Positions 48,101 to 53,575 of a DNA stretch of 53,853 nt are shown in pieces. The translations under genes and the position numbers were made by a program. This stretch comes from Pseudomonadota bacterium (GTDB lineage Bacteria; Pseudomonadota; Alphaproteobacteria; Rhizobiales; Xanthobacteraceae). The stretch is taken from the NCBI GenBank assembly GCA_023449855.1, contig JAEXHR010000256.1:1-53853 (forward strand). Direction: 5' to 3'. The number at the start of each line of letters is the position of its first letter. The stretch's first letter is position 1. Under the pieces are notes generated by a model that did no database searches, was not told the DNA's origin, and saw only the letters and a list, made by a program, of their open reading frames with translations.

Positions 48101-49989
48101 CCAATCTGAGCGATGCCAATGCCTATACGCTCAGCGTCATCGGCACGCTCGGCAACGGCAACTATACGATCACGGATCGCAGGACCGGGACCTGGACCGT
48201 CAATCCGGCGGAGATCACCGTCACCGCGACCGGCGGCACCTCGGTCTATGGCGGCTCACCGAGCGATCCCGGCTTCTCCGCCGTCGGTCTCCAGAACGGC
48301 CAGGATGTCAGTGTACTGACTGGCCTGTTCAACACGTTCGGCATCGACCGCTTCTCGCGCTCCGGCAATCACACGCTGAGCGTCGCCGGCGACCTGACCA
48401 ACCGCAATTACACCGTCACCGGCCGTTCGACCGGCATATGGGCGGTGACACCGGCATCGCTGACCATCACAGCTACGGACCACAGCAAGATCTACGGCGA
48501 TACGCATGTCTTCGCAGGCACCGAATTCTCGTCGGCAGGCCTTCAGAACGGCGAAAGCATCGGACTTGTCACGCTGACCAGCCAGGGCCAGGCGAGCACC
48601 GCTGGCGTCGCTGGCGGTCCGTATGCCATTACGCCGGGCAACGCCCGCGGCGGAACGTTCGACATCGCCAATTACAACGTGACCTATGTCAATGGCGGTC
48701 TCTATGTGACGCCGGCCAACATTGTCGTCGGCGCACTTGGCGGCACTTCGGTCTATGGCACGTCGCCGCTCAATCCAGGCCTCACGGCGACAGGCCTCAA
48801 GAACGGCGAGAACGTATCGGTGCTGACCGGGCTGTCGAACAGTTTCGGCATCACCAATTTCAGCAACGCCGGCAACCACACGCTTAGTGTGGCCGGCCTG
48901 CTGACCAATCCGAACTATCGGGTCACGGGAACGACGACTGCGATCTGGGCGATTACCCAGGCGCAACTGATGTATGTGGCGACACCGACGCAGCGATATT
49001 TCGGCGACGCCAACCCCGATTTCGCCGGCACGGTGACGGGCTTCGTCAACGGCGACACGCTCGCGGGCGCCACCAGTGGCAGGCTCCAGTTCACGACAGA
49101 CGCCAAGCAGGACAGCATCATCGGCGCCTATGCCATCGACGGATCCGGCCTGACGGCTGCGAACTACTTCTTCGTGCAGGCGCCGTCGAACACGACAGCG
49201 CTGACGATCTCCACGCCGCCAACCATCCCGGGTAGCCAGTTCGGTCCGCCGAACAGCAATGCCGGCTCATCGAGCGGCAGTGTCAATGTGAGCTTCCAAC
49301 CCGCTCCGGCAGCGGCGACACAGCCGATTTCGGTGACAACGACACCGCGCGTCGTTGCCTCGAACACGACCCGCGACATTGCGCCGGCATCGCTGCCGGA
49401 CAAGAACGGCACGGCTGGCGGAAGGACCTACGAGCCGATCAGCGTCTTCGACGCCAACCAGTATTCGCAATTCAAGTTGCCGGACTACGCGGGTCAGGCG
49501 AGCGAGGCGGCGATCTTCACGATGATTGGACGTGTCGCGTTACCGGATCAGGCCGCGACGCTGATGATCGACACGTTCTGGAACGGCAAGGCTCCGGATC
49601 TTAACGGCACCGGCGGCAAGAATCCGCTGGATGGCAAGGTGACACTCTCGAACAGCGCCGCTATCGAGCCCGGCAAGACCAACATCGCCGAATTGCTCAA
49701 GGCTGGCGCAGTCATCATCGGCGGCGGTCCCGGGCAATGGCTGCTGGCGACGGGACTTTCGCCGGATGGCAAGTCGGTCCTCGCCAACGATCCGGTCAGC
49801 GGCAAGGTCGTCGCATTGACGCTGGATTCCGCGACCGGTGAAATCGGCAATTTCGCAGGCTTCTATGATGCCAAGCTGAAGGGTATTTCACCGTCGGCAG
49901 ATCTGGCAGGCACAGCCCCGGCCGGTGCCGCTATCGATACCGTCAAGGACTTTAAGCCCGCGACGTTTGTTACCGTCAGGGTTCAGTGA
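36106..49989 (+). CDS. TPS exoprotein 2 (giant TpsA-type, 4627 aa; GLUG and MBG/YDG repeats)
   Basis: The ATG at 36106 follows AGGA closely. The signal peptide ends at PALA (residue 45). The TPS domain (about 46-180) has AIINWQSFSVG, NRVTGATPSSIAG and NPNG at 130-133, spaced exactly as in exoprotein 1. From about residue 540 to 3100 large modules recur: a DVYGLQ/NDISA-type GLUG block with GLVG units, then a PYLxWQFP end, then an Ig-like insert starting PQxxxG (38704, 40546, 42205). Residues about 3100-4360 are MBG/YDG units, including eight perfect-length 82-aa repeats. The last 190 residues form a non-repetitive domain resembling a C39/papain-like peptidase without its catalytic Cys and His. 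Its predicted exporter is TpsB 2 at 33090. It is likely a very long surface adhesin, possibly processed by the nearby LapG-like protease. Confidence 0.94.
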   Translation: MTQRRLALTLLLETGLRPITPRLRALLRSTVSATALLMFAAPALAQQLPTGGSVSAGSAAIVQPNASTLNINQGSDRAIINWQSFSVGTGGTVNFNQPGASSATLNRVTGATPSSIAGNINAPGTVLLVNPNGIAITRTGVINTGSFAASTLNIKDSDFLAGNYRFDGNGGSAGVINNGRINVSDGGFVALLGGQVANNGVISARLGKVGLGAGEQATLDLAGDGFLSVTVPSSELGKLVKPNRALVSNKGRIEADGGVVYLSAATAQNVLRNAVNIPGTVRTNTVGSRGGRIVINGGAGGTVRVSGRLIANGKNAAHAGSVSVKGAKVDLSGVISASGAKGGAVAITATESLQASGKIDATSTADKGGSIDLTAANVTIVGALIDASGAKGGGTIQIGGGIQGGGPLTHALNVSIDSTSTVRADAIETGNGGTIAVWSDGSTSAYGTFSARGGAHGGNGGMIETSGAALSINGIRVDTSAAYGATGNWLLDPTDLTVDAAAAATISSNLASNNVTLLTTANGASGPGNQSSGLGDININANISWNSANTLTLTAYHAININAQISPGSSGKVVLNSGFDPTYTNLALINYSSAGALTFSSAVNPTGRLTINGAAYTLLFTEGDIRGAGSSGNLALARDISLPNNWGYFLGTFTGTLTGLGNQLNTGYNNYFAHTIAAGATVRDIKINAQSIYMYTQSSMLYSIVGTPRSALAINSAGTVANIYLTGTFNSEAALIGNVTGGLISNVYVSGALNAGQAAIAGSMTGATLRNAYAITGTGSLLGSVSNSTVINVFTNGTGGLANSASNTTFTNAYYDLSTRGSTSPYGTGLTTFQLQSALPTGFDSGTWAISTGTTYPYLRSAFTSAPQIISGTAYSNTSGGVYQNAIINIEFDTYSYYQAVRTANNGYYYLQLPENMFLAGGSNIVAYIVNAGNYSRPYAAASVALNATGQVANLNLLNNSLSLLTSATTMSDSSIGTGWANAVTLVTNDLRPQTYQTYYLQYGTLGTPYMYATLNGRMLNARGNFTVDADAGWYSAVAAQGDLTINSSVGGLMAAGRDIYVNAWISGAAIANRDIKMQFAFTASDLVATAGRNIAIDQALGFNNLTLNATDIALNAALTGTNTLQLNAVNNIAANAAVNVGTYILQNGTWRQLGTLAAFSANDFRLNGGTFIRALGGDGTAGNAYQIADVYGLQAVGRALSLNYKLMNDISAGATATWNGGAGFIAIGNGQTSATAFTGSFDGQGHVIDGLTINRGGTDDIGLFGSNAGRIVNVGVANGRIAGRNNVGALAGNNLEGGIIERSFGASPVSGSTNIGGLVGTNTGTISQSYSTSSVSGSSRIGGLVGYNRHTATADGRILDSYAQGSVTGSSIVGGFYGYSDSQLAIATSYSTGKVTANSLFGGFGGQLAATGAASTSSYWNTETSAQANSASGSGDTGATGLTSAAMQAALPSNFSTATWGLVAGKSFPYLQWQFPGGTPQVVTGMAYKDNGVTVINGGLINTMVDGVTVGRGVTYFNGLYIVLIPNGSISAGGSNVVAYYTANSSQGLVNSASFAYQATGSVTMPDIWGGYLTVPAPGGLVSTANPAIASAWTSAATIGTSFLNSLTGVRLGSTGSFTVDAAPDTSGGKVYITTSGANDIIVGDVSFANSNMILLGSSRDILVNGALSGSGNLSFTAANNIIFNGAVSGTNNFTLKAGGYITANNSFSVNSFTLDGVWSQINSALPWFSASTMTFTSGAFIRALGGDGTSASPYQLTDVYGLQGIITPQLMNKSFVLANNIDASATAGWNNGAGFVPIGSGDQETRYEGGGLILGTGNHGAADTSGSFKGTFDGRGYTINNIFISAGRHAVGIFGSNAGTISNVGVIGGNISGIDFVGGLVGFNFGTITKSFTSQVNVSGHGAVGGFVGGNGTGGVISESYANSRVGGGYYAAGFAGANSGDTFWADNNGFHRSSWAGTITDSYSLAAGGAGGFAGRNAGTTNIALEGGLDAYAVKYGTTGLPSGFSSSIWGIVPGYSYPYLLWQFPAGTTPQAITGQVFNGPTGGALANVPLNAIVNGVSIGSGFADAFGFYQILLPQGTVGAGSALLVYTPSLGTGGGAAIQSSSGSARNNNIYAGGYVQWTTSTSSYTSSGYSTELASAIGSNSSVQAFVSGLTGLAITSTSSGPYVIGNALGVTGGLIINANGITLNGAVTAGGAVTLNGVNNTDVAINANITSVGALTLTGRDIGINSNIASGGVLTLVGRDIAINATVTSNGATLSGRNLTIAAAMTSNSAASFNATAAFNATASIVANGAITVTGSSVALGPLYWANGALTVTSSGAVNLNGLLSGAGPGAGATITGASITANSTIGWQAGLMKLQATAGNVTLNGDLNGWGPGAALNIAGQNITMRSASWQNGGLTLAASAGAVNVTGSLLGSGSGAFATITGRSVSISGSVQYANGAGNISASAGDVYVGGTVVGGGSGAGGGISGTNVTLGGLTWANGDMWTSAGNTLTINGHVDGMGSNWFVGAPTINVYGAVGVQSFQLNSGNWRQIAGNLAPFYAVNFVLGSGTTFSRFAGGDGSFANPYSIVDIYGLQGLVTTSSLFNQNFVLGADIQAGITANWNGGAGFVPIGSAGQQFTGSLDGRNHNINNLTINRPNADNVGLFGYINGRTSLISNLTLTNVTVSGNSNVGGLAGSIGAGVRNVVVTGNITGTGNQVGGIAGSAFAGEGSNISGFYMAGFSGSVFAGTPSFIDLGGGVYQGIIDGGTGGSNVGGLVGVTTVSVSNSYAMGTVTSQGRNSANTGGLIGWLQSTNTNINSNASVSNSVSSANVIAYGSGLPTMGGGGGGWFVGGLIGQNGNLGDNFNYYQSGKRQIGGYVSSSYATGNVTAAGMSLGGLVGYNAGSITGSSASGNVTRVGSSQLPNNLALYGVGGLVGFNGGGIARSWATGTVSNNCSNCGTFTGGLVGQHGAPGVSETVLSWETATISDAYATGSVWGSGPTGGLIGALQNSASFARTYAIGDVHGPNGSTGGVVGWVVNNNLGSNNLYNYYVGERTLTSSAVGYVVPGGGNGGAFYNISELTSHASNSYSGFDFGSTWMMSAASSSFPVLRNQTVLIVGNNTSATYGSSPSSLSYTAFGKLAYQNVSGINMSADGTRVIGNGGSLSNGGSVNFVYLPGSIAITPRAITVQGGNISREYGDANPTGTSSVGVGGSGLASGDAIGYVGISNGPGAANNANNGGADADAGYSYAYTTSNAFFTSGSALNYTITYVNGSMAVTQRQVTVQLIGSTTKTYDGTTDGANLTSANFRVSNLYPGTPDYNAITAAITGAGAATYGSANAGTGIAVTVTGVGITSNNPGLARNYILASTTATGAIGTITPKALSGTVNLGGINKTYDGTTASGGGSTSMSGSAYGFIGSDSSTLSALAGVYDSANAGSRTVSGFSGLTLGNGNYSIGSLTITGTGSIARAAITVSAAGGSSSYGSSSTDPGLTATGLKNGETVAVLTGLSNSFGIDGQTNAGSYTLSVLGTLTNGNYTITNLGTGTWTVNPAEIIVTATGGSSRYGQSPGNPGFTATGLQNGQGVGALTGLTNSFGIDNLTNAGNYTLSVLGTLTNGNYTITDRRTGTWTVSPAEIIVTATGGSSIYGQSPGNPGFTATGLQNGQGVGVLTGLTNSFGIGHLTNAGDYTLSVQGALTNGNYTITDRRTGTWTVNPAEIIVTATGGSSIYGQSPINPGFTASGLQNGQGVSVLTGLSNSFGINSLTDAGDHTLSVQGGLTNGNYTITDRRTGTWTVNPAEITVTATGGSSIYGQSPINPGFTASGLQNGQGVGVLTGLANSFGITNESDARAYTLSVIGTLGNGNYTITNRSTGTWTVNPAEITVTATGGSSIYGQSPANPGFTATGLQNGQTVGVLTGLSNSFGITNDSDARTYTLGVIGTLGNSNYTITNRSTGSWAVTPAEIVVTATGGSSIYGQSPANPGFTASGLQNGQTVGVLSGLSNSFGITNLSDANAYTLSVIGTLGNGNYTITDRRTGTWTVNPAEITVTATGGTSVYGGSPSDPGFSAVGLQNGQDVSVLTGLFNTFGIDRFSRSGNHTLSVAGDLTNRNYTVTGRSTGIWAVTPASLTITATDHSKIYGDTHVFAGTEFSSAGLQNGESIGLVTLTSQGQASTAGVAGGPYAITPGNARGGTFDIANYNVTYVNGGLYVTPANIVVGALGGTSVYGTSPLNPGLTATGLKNGENVSVLTGLSNSFGITNFSNAGNHTLSVAGLLTNPNYRVTGTTTAIWAITQAQLMYVATPTQRYFGDANPDFAGTVTGFVNGDTLAGATSGRLQFTTDAKQDSIIGAYAIDGSGLTAANYFFVQAPSNTTALTISTPPTIPGSQFGPPNSNAGSSSGSVNVSFQPAPAAATQPISVTTTPRVVASNTTRDIAPASLPDKNGTAGGRTYEPISVFDANQYSQFKLPDYAGQASEAAIFTMIGRVALPDQAATLMIDTFWNGKAPDLNGTGGKNPLDGKVTLSNSAAIEPGKTNIAELLKAGAVIIGGGPGQWLLATGLSPDGKSVLANDPVSGKVVALTLDSATGEIGNFAGFYDAKLKGISPSADLAGTAPAGAAIDTVKDFKPATFVTVRVQ
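46492..48459 (+). repeat. Eight tandem 246-bp (82-aa) MBG-type repeats
   Basis: Eight consecutive units, each exactly 246 bp, follow the pattern TATGGSSxYGQSPxNPGF, GLQNGQ, VLTGL, NSFGI, LGxLxNGNYTIT, RxTGTWTVNPAE. Units 2-7 are the closest to each other, including at DNA level. A ninth related unit lies at 48721-48966 after a different MBG module. Near-identical tandem units can expand or shrink by recombination and can also be collapsed in assembly. Confidence 0.93.
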
Positions 49990-50031
49990 CGAGCTGATCG
50001 CTCCGCGCACGCGCAAGACTATCGCGACATC

Positions 50032-50066
50032 AAAGGGCGGCAAGGCCATTGCCTGGCCGCCCTTTT
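50032..50066 (+). terminator. Intrinsic terminator after tpsA2, possibly bidirectional
   Basis: AAAGGGCGGC pairs with GCCGCCCTTT over 10 bp, with an inner AGGC/GCCT stem, followed by a short T-run (CCCTTTTC). It sits 43 bp after the exoprotein stop and just past the convergent small gene's stop at 50074, so it can serve both. Confidence 0.8.
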
Positions 50067-50073
50067 CACAACC

Positions 50074-50376
50074 TCAGTTCTTTGTCTCGTCGACCTTGAT
50101 CGCGGTCTTTACGCCGCCGCTCTCGGTATAGGTAATCGTCACCTTCTCACCGGCATGCAGGGATTCCGGGATACCGTCGCGGAGCTTGAATTTTTCAGTC
50201 GGCGCCGCTGCGTTCGATCCGACGGTACCGCCTTCATCGCGTTTGACGATAATTTCTCCGGTGGTCCGATCAACCACCGTCACAAGGCCGCTTAGCGTCT
50301 GATCCGCCCAGGCAGGTATGGCGCCCCCGAGTGCGATTGCCGTCGAACCGGCCAGCATGATCTGTCGAAGTCGCAT
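50074..50376 (-). CDS. Small secreted protein of unknown function (DUF1344-like?)
   Basis: This 100-aa protein starts at the ATG at 50376, with GGGAGG 5 bp upstream, which settles the start over a longer reading to 50463. A signal peptide ends near AWADQ. The mature 75 residues read as a small beta-rich domain: LSGLVTVVDRTTGEIIVKRDEGG, then KFKLRDGIPESLHAGEKVTITYTESGG. This is the pattern of small periplasmic proteins such as DUF1344; I am not certain of that family. It is divergent from the FkbM-type gene. Confidence 0.8.
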   Translation of the reverse strand: MRLRQIMLAGSTAIALGGAIPAWADQTLSGLVTVVDRTTGEIIVKRDEGGTVGSNAAAPTEKFKLRDGIPESLHAGEKVTITYTESGGVKTAIKVDETKN

Positions 50377-50500
50377 GGGAACCTCCCGGTTTTCAGGAAC
50401 GTCAGCAGTTAAGTCCGGAGTGAAGCCATCGTTCCCGCGCGCGTGACCGCGACGACATGACACGGCGCATGGCTACCCCCGCGCGTCCAATGTCCGGCGG

Positions 50501-51409
50501 ATGAATCAGCGTGCCATCACAGAGATCGGACCAAGCCCCGGCAATGACGGGCTATCGGCTCTGCTGCGTCCGGCGCGGCTGACCGAGGTCGTCGATATCG
50601 GCGCCAACCCCATCGACGGCGATCCCCCATACAAGCGGATGATGCTGCAGAAGCTTTGCCGCGTTACCGGGTTCGATCCACATCCGGCTGCGATCGCCGA
50701 GCTCGCCAAACGCAAGGGGCCGCAGGAGACCTACCTGCCCTATGCGGTCGGCGATGGAGGCGCGCACGAGCTCAATATCTGCCGCGGCATCGGTTTCGCC
50801 AGTCTGCTACAGCCAGATGCGAAGACTCTGACGCATTTTCCAAACTTCACCGAGCTCGGTCGCGTCATCGAACGAATCCCGCAAAAGACCCGGCGCCTCG
50901 ACGAGGTCGCGGAGATCGCCGCCATCGATCTCCTGAAGATCGATATCCAGGGCGGCGAACTCGCAGTGTTCCAGCACGGCCGCAGCAAGCTTGCGAGGGC
51001 CGTGGCGATCCAGACCGAGGTATCGTTCGTTCCGCTCTACGAGAATCAGCCGGTATTCGGCGATATCGATCTCGAGCTGCGCAGCCTCGGCTTCGTTCCG
51101 CACACATTCGCCGCCATCAACAGGAAGATGATCGCACCGATGCTCGGCCCCGATCCGGCGGCTGCGATCAATCAGCTGGTCGAAGCCGACGTGGTCTATG
51201 TCCGCAATTTCGTCGATGCAGAGACGATGGACAGCGAACAGCTCAAGCATCTCGCGCTGATCGCGCATTATTGCTACGGATCGTTCGACCTCGCCTTGAA
51301 CTGCATCCATCATCTTGCAACCCGCAAAGCGATTCCGCCTGACGGGAAGCACCGCTATGTCGGCCTGCTGCAGACGCAGCGACCGAAAGTGGCAGGCGCC
51401 AGACTTTAA
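50501..51409 (+). CDS. FkbM-family methyltransferase
   Basis: The protein has 302 aa from the ATG at 50501. SAM-binding motif I is EVVDIGANPIDGDPPYKRM and the acidic motif II is VTGFDPHP. DLLKIDIQGGELAVFQHG is the FkbM signature. FkbM enzymes use S-adenosylmethionine to O-methylate sugars or polyketides; here the acceptor is unknown and may be a surface glycan. No signal peptide is present, so it is cytosolic. No glycosyltransferase is nearby. A link to glycosylation of the exoproteins is speculation. Confidence 0.88.
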   Translation: MNQRAITEIGPSPGNDGLSALLRPARLTEVVDIGANPIDGDPPYKRMMLQKLCRVTGFDPHPAAIAELAKRKGPQETYLPYAVGDGGAHELNICRGIGFASLLQPDAKTLTHFPNFTELGRVIERIPQKTRRLDEVAEIAAIDLLKIDIQGGELAVFQHGRSKLARAVAIQTEVSFVPLYENQPVFGDIDLELRSLGFVPHTFAAINRKMIAPMLGPDPAAAINQLVEADVVYVRNFVDAETMDSEQLKHLALIAHYCYGSFDLALNCIHHLATRKAIPPDGKHRYVGLLQTQRPKVAGARL

Positions 51410-51503
51410 ACGCCGGCCGATAGGGCGTATTATCGCGGAAGCGTCATTGTGCACGCTGCATCGCGTTCTCTCGCCATCTCCGGACAGTCCTGCGGATTGA
51501 TCA

Positions 51504-52475
51504 ATGTTGTCTCGGCGCCGCCTTCTCCTGACCGCAGGCCTAGTGGTCGCCTGCCCGGCAGTGCTGCGCGCCACGCCTCTGAAATTACGGCTCGCCCATG
51601 GATTGCCAGCGACCCATCCAGTGCATCCGGCCATGCAGCATTTCGCGGATCTCGCCCGCGAACGCTCGCAAGGCGAACTCGACATCGCCCTGTTCGCCGA
51701 CGGTCAACTCGGTCAGGAAAGTGACCTGATCTCTCAGGTCCAGGCTGGCAAGCTCGATTTCCTGAAGGTCAGCGCCAGCCTGCTCGAGCGTTTTCATCCC
51801 GCATACAAGGTACTCAACCTGCCCTTCACCTTGCGCGATCGCGAACACTGGCTGCGGGTGACGAGTGCCGATGTCGGCCGCGACATCCTCGCGACGACCA
51901 CCCCCGCCGGTCTTGTCGGATTGACCTATTACGATGCCGGCGCGCGCAGCTTCTATGGCAAGAAACCGATCAATCACCCCGATGATCTCAGGGGCATGAA
52001 GATTCGTATTCAACCGTCGGAAACCATGACGAAACTGCTGCAGCTGTTCGGCGCGGAAGGCGTCGAACTGGCCTGGAGCAATGTCTATGTGGCACTCAAG
52101 TCAGGTGTGGTGGATGGCGCCGAGAACAGCGTCGTAGCGTTGATCGTCGGCCGGCATGGCGAAGTGGCGACGCACTATTCGTTCGATGAGCACACGATGA
52201 TTCCCGACGTGCTGCTCGTGGGGACCGAACGGATGAACGCGTTCACGCCGCGCCAGCGTGACATCCTGCGCGAGGCTGCAACGGCGTCGTATCATCACAT
52301 GAACGGTCTGTGGGAAGCCTTCGAGATGAAAGCCCGCGCTGAGGTCCAGCAGATGGGCGTGACTTTCGTCCGCCCGGACAAGACGCCCTTCATTGCAAAG
52401 GCTGCGCCCCTCGCCGACATCTATGCCGGCGAGGATGCATCGCGTCTCTTGCTGCGCAGGATCGCGCAGGCCTGA
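51504..52475 (+). CDS. TRAP transporter solute-binding protein (DctP family), orphan
   Basis: The 323-aa protein starts MLSRRRLLLTAG, a twin-arginine-like signal ending near VLRAT. DctP-family signatures follow: LRLAHGLPATHPVHPAMQHFADLA, GQLGQESDLISQVQAG and the PFTLRDREHW block. The ligand-contacting region contains GMKIRIQPSETM, an Arg-bearing stretch that in characterised relatives binds the carboxylate, and WSNVYVALKSGVVDGAEN. Neither membrane subunit (DctQ/DctM) is in the window, so it works with subunits encoded elsewhere or as a sensor ligand-binder. It starts 94 bp after the methyltransferase gene. Confidence 0.92.
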   Translation: MLSRRRLLLTAGLVVACPAVLRATPLKLRLAHGLPATHPVHPAMQHFADLARERSQGELDIALFADGQLGQESDLISQVQAGKLDFLKVSASLLERFHPAYKVLNLPFTLRDREHWLRVTSADVGRDILATTTPAGLVGLTYYDAGARSFYGKKPINHPDDLRGMKIRIQPSETMTKLLQLFGAEGVELAWSNVYVALKSGVVDGAENSVVALIVGRHGEVATHYSFDEHTMIPDVLLVGTERMNAFTPRQRDILREAATASYHHMNGLWEAFEMKARAEVQQMGVTFVRPDKTPFIAKAAPLADIYAGEDASRLLLRRIAQA

Positions 52476-52479
52476 CGGT

Positions 52480-52944
52480 TTACTTTACGCCAAGCAGTTC
52501 GACTTCGAAGATCAGCGTTGCGTTCGGCGGAATGACGCCGCCGGCGCCGCGAGCGCCATAGCCGAGATCCGGCGGGATGATCAGCGTGCGCTTGCCACCG
52601 ACCTTCATGGTGGCGACACCTTCGTCCCAGCCCCTGATCACGCGACCGGCGCCGATCGGGAATTCGAACGGCTCATTGCGATCGACCGAGGAGTCAAATT
52701 TCTTGGTCTTCTGGCCGTTCTCATATAGCCAGCCCGTATAGTGCATCACGCAGGTCTGGCCGCGGGCCGGCGTCGCGCCGGTGCCAACCTTGGTGTCTTC
52801 GATCTTGAGGCCTGAAGCTGTGGTCATGGTCTTTCCTGCGGCTTGCGCCATAGCTGGGGATTGCGACACATCGGAGAGGGCGGAAGTCGTGATCGCGCCG
52901 AGAGCAATGGCCGAGACGGCGATGGCGCGGGAAAGGCTTCTCAT
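52480..52944 (-). CDS. FKBP-type peptidyl-prolyl cis-trans isomerase, exported
   Basis: This 154-aa protein starts at the ATG at 52944, with AGGA 7 bp upstream. A signal peptide (residues 1-20 plus) ends around TTSALS or PAMAQA. The FKBP domain fills about 50-154 with the usual active-site residues: HYTGWL, KKFDSS, PFEFPIG, RVIRGWDEGV, LGYGARGAGG and IFEVELLGVK. It catalyses proline isomerisation, here in the periplasm, and could help fold exported proteins. It converges with the TRAP binding-protein gene, 4 bp between stops. Confidence 0.93.
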   Translation of the reverse strand: MRSLSRAIAVSAIALGAITTSALSDVSQSPAMAQAAGKTMTTASGLKIEDTKVGTGATPARGQTCVMHYTGWLYENGQKTKKFDSSVDRNEPFEFPIGAGRVIRGWDEGVATMKVGGKRTLIIPPDLGYGARGAGGVIPPNATLIFEVELLGVK

Positions 52945-53014
52945 GGTGTGTCCTGCATGCTGGGTGAGCGAGACTGAAGCTATGCCTCGTGAGCCCGCGA
53001 GGATGCAAGACCGA

Positions 53015-53182
53015 TCAATGCGGTTTCGCGCGCAGCGCCAACTGGGCCTTGTAATTGTCCAGCAGGTGCGCAGCCAATGAAAAGGCGTCATCGCGCGACA
53101 TCTCGGCTGGCCGGTCCGCCGTATGCGCTGCCACGACCTTGGACGAGAAACTGCGAAGAATGCGGTCGATAGCTGCCTGCAT
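53015..53182 (-). CDS. Small 55-aa protein of unknown function
   Basis: The ATG at 53182 follows GGGAG at 6-7 bp, a strong start that excludes the longer reading to 53449. The sequence MQAAIDRILRSFSSKVVAA is followed by a charged helix ending DNYKAQLALRAKPH. It is predicted helical, has no signal peptide, and lies 70 bp upstream of the FKBP gene on the same strand, so the two may share a transcript. No family recognised. Confidence 0.65.
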   Translation of the reverse strand: MQAAIDRILRSFSSKVVAAHTADRPAEMSRDDAFSLAAHLLDNYKAQLALRAKPH

Positions 53183-53575
53183 GAAGAACTCCCGGTAGCT
53201 ATTGCAAACCCATCGACTTTGGGATGGTTCCAATCCGTCGCCGATCTGGTCGCTGAGGTTCAACGTCGCACCGCAGCATAAAATCCTGCCGCTGCGGCTT
53301 CCCCAACCGATAAAGCCCCCTCGTTCATGGCAAATTACTGACGATCGCGCGCCGAGCTTATGACGGCGAAAGCCCGGCCTATATCCCGCGATATCCCGGC
53401 GCCGGCCCCGGCGTCCCACAGCACCGCCATGCATTGCTGATTTTCGCAATTTGTTGATGCATGCGCGGGCAACGCGCTGTAAACCGCTGCGGTGCTTCGG
53501 CCCGTCCGGTAACCGCTAGGCGTGCGGCCAAGCTCATTCAGCCAACCCCGAGATAGAAAGCGACAAGGCTCGTTC
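53183..53575. promoter_or_regulatory. Intergenic region (393 bp) before the DUF6481-like gene
   Basis: No gene is supported. The region lies between divergent genes, so it carries promoters for both. A weak candidate for the rightward gene is TTGATG (53454-53459) and TGTAAA (53478-53483), 18 bp apart. A GC-rich stretch at 53395-53420 is near-palindromic (GGCGCCGGCC core). Confidence 0.3.

Noticed and set aside
46492..48459. Regular repeat array as a CRISPR
   Set aside because: Units are 246 bp, coding, contiguous and in frame, with no spacers; they are protein repeats.
53183..53449. N-terminal extension of the 55-aa protein
   Set aside because: Arg/Gly-rich translation without pattern, and a strong ribosome-binding site lies directly before the ATG at 53182.
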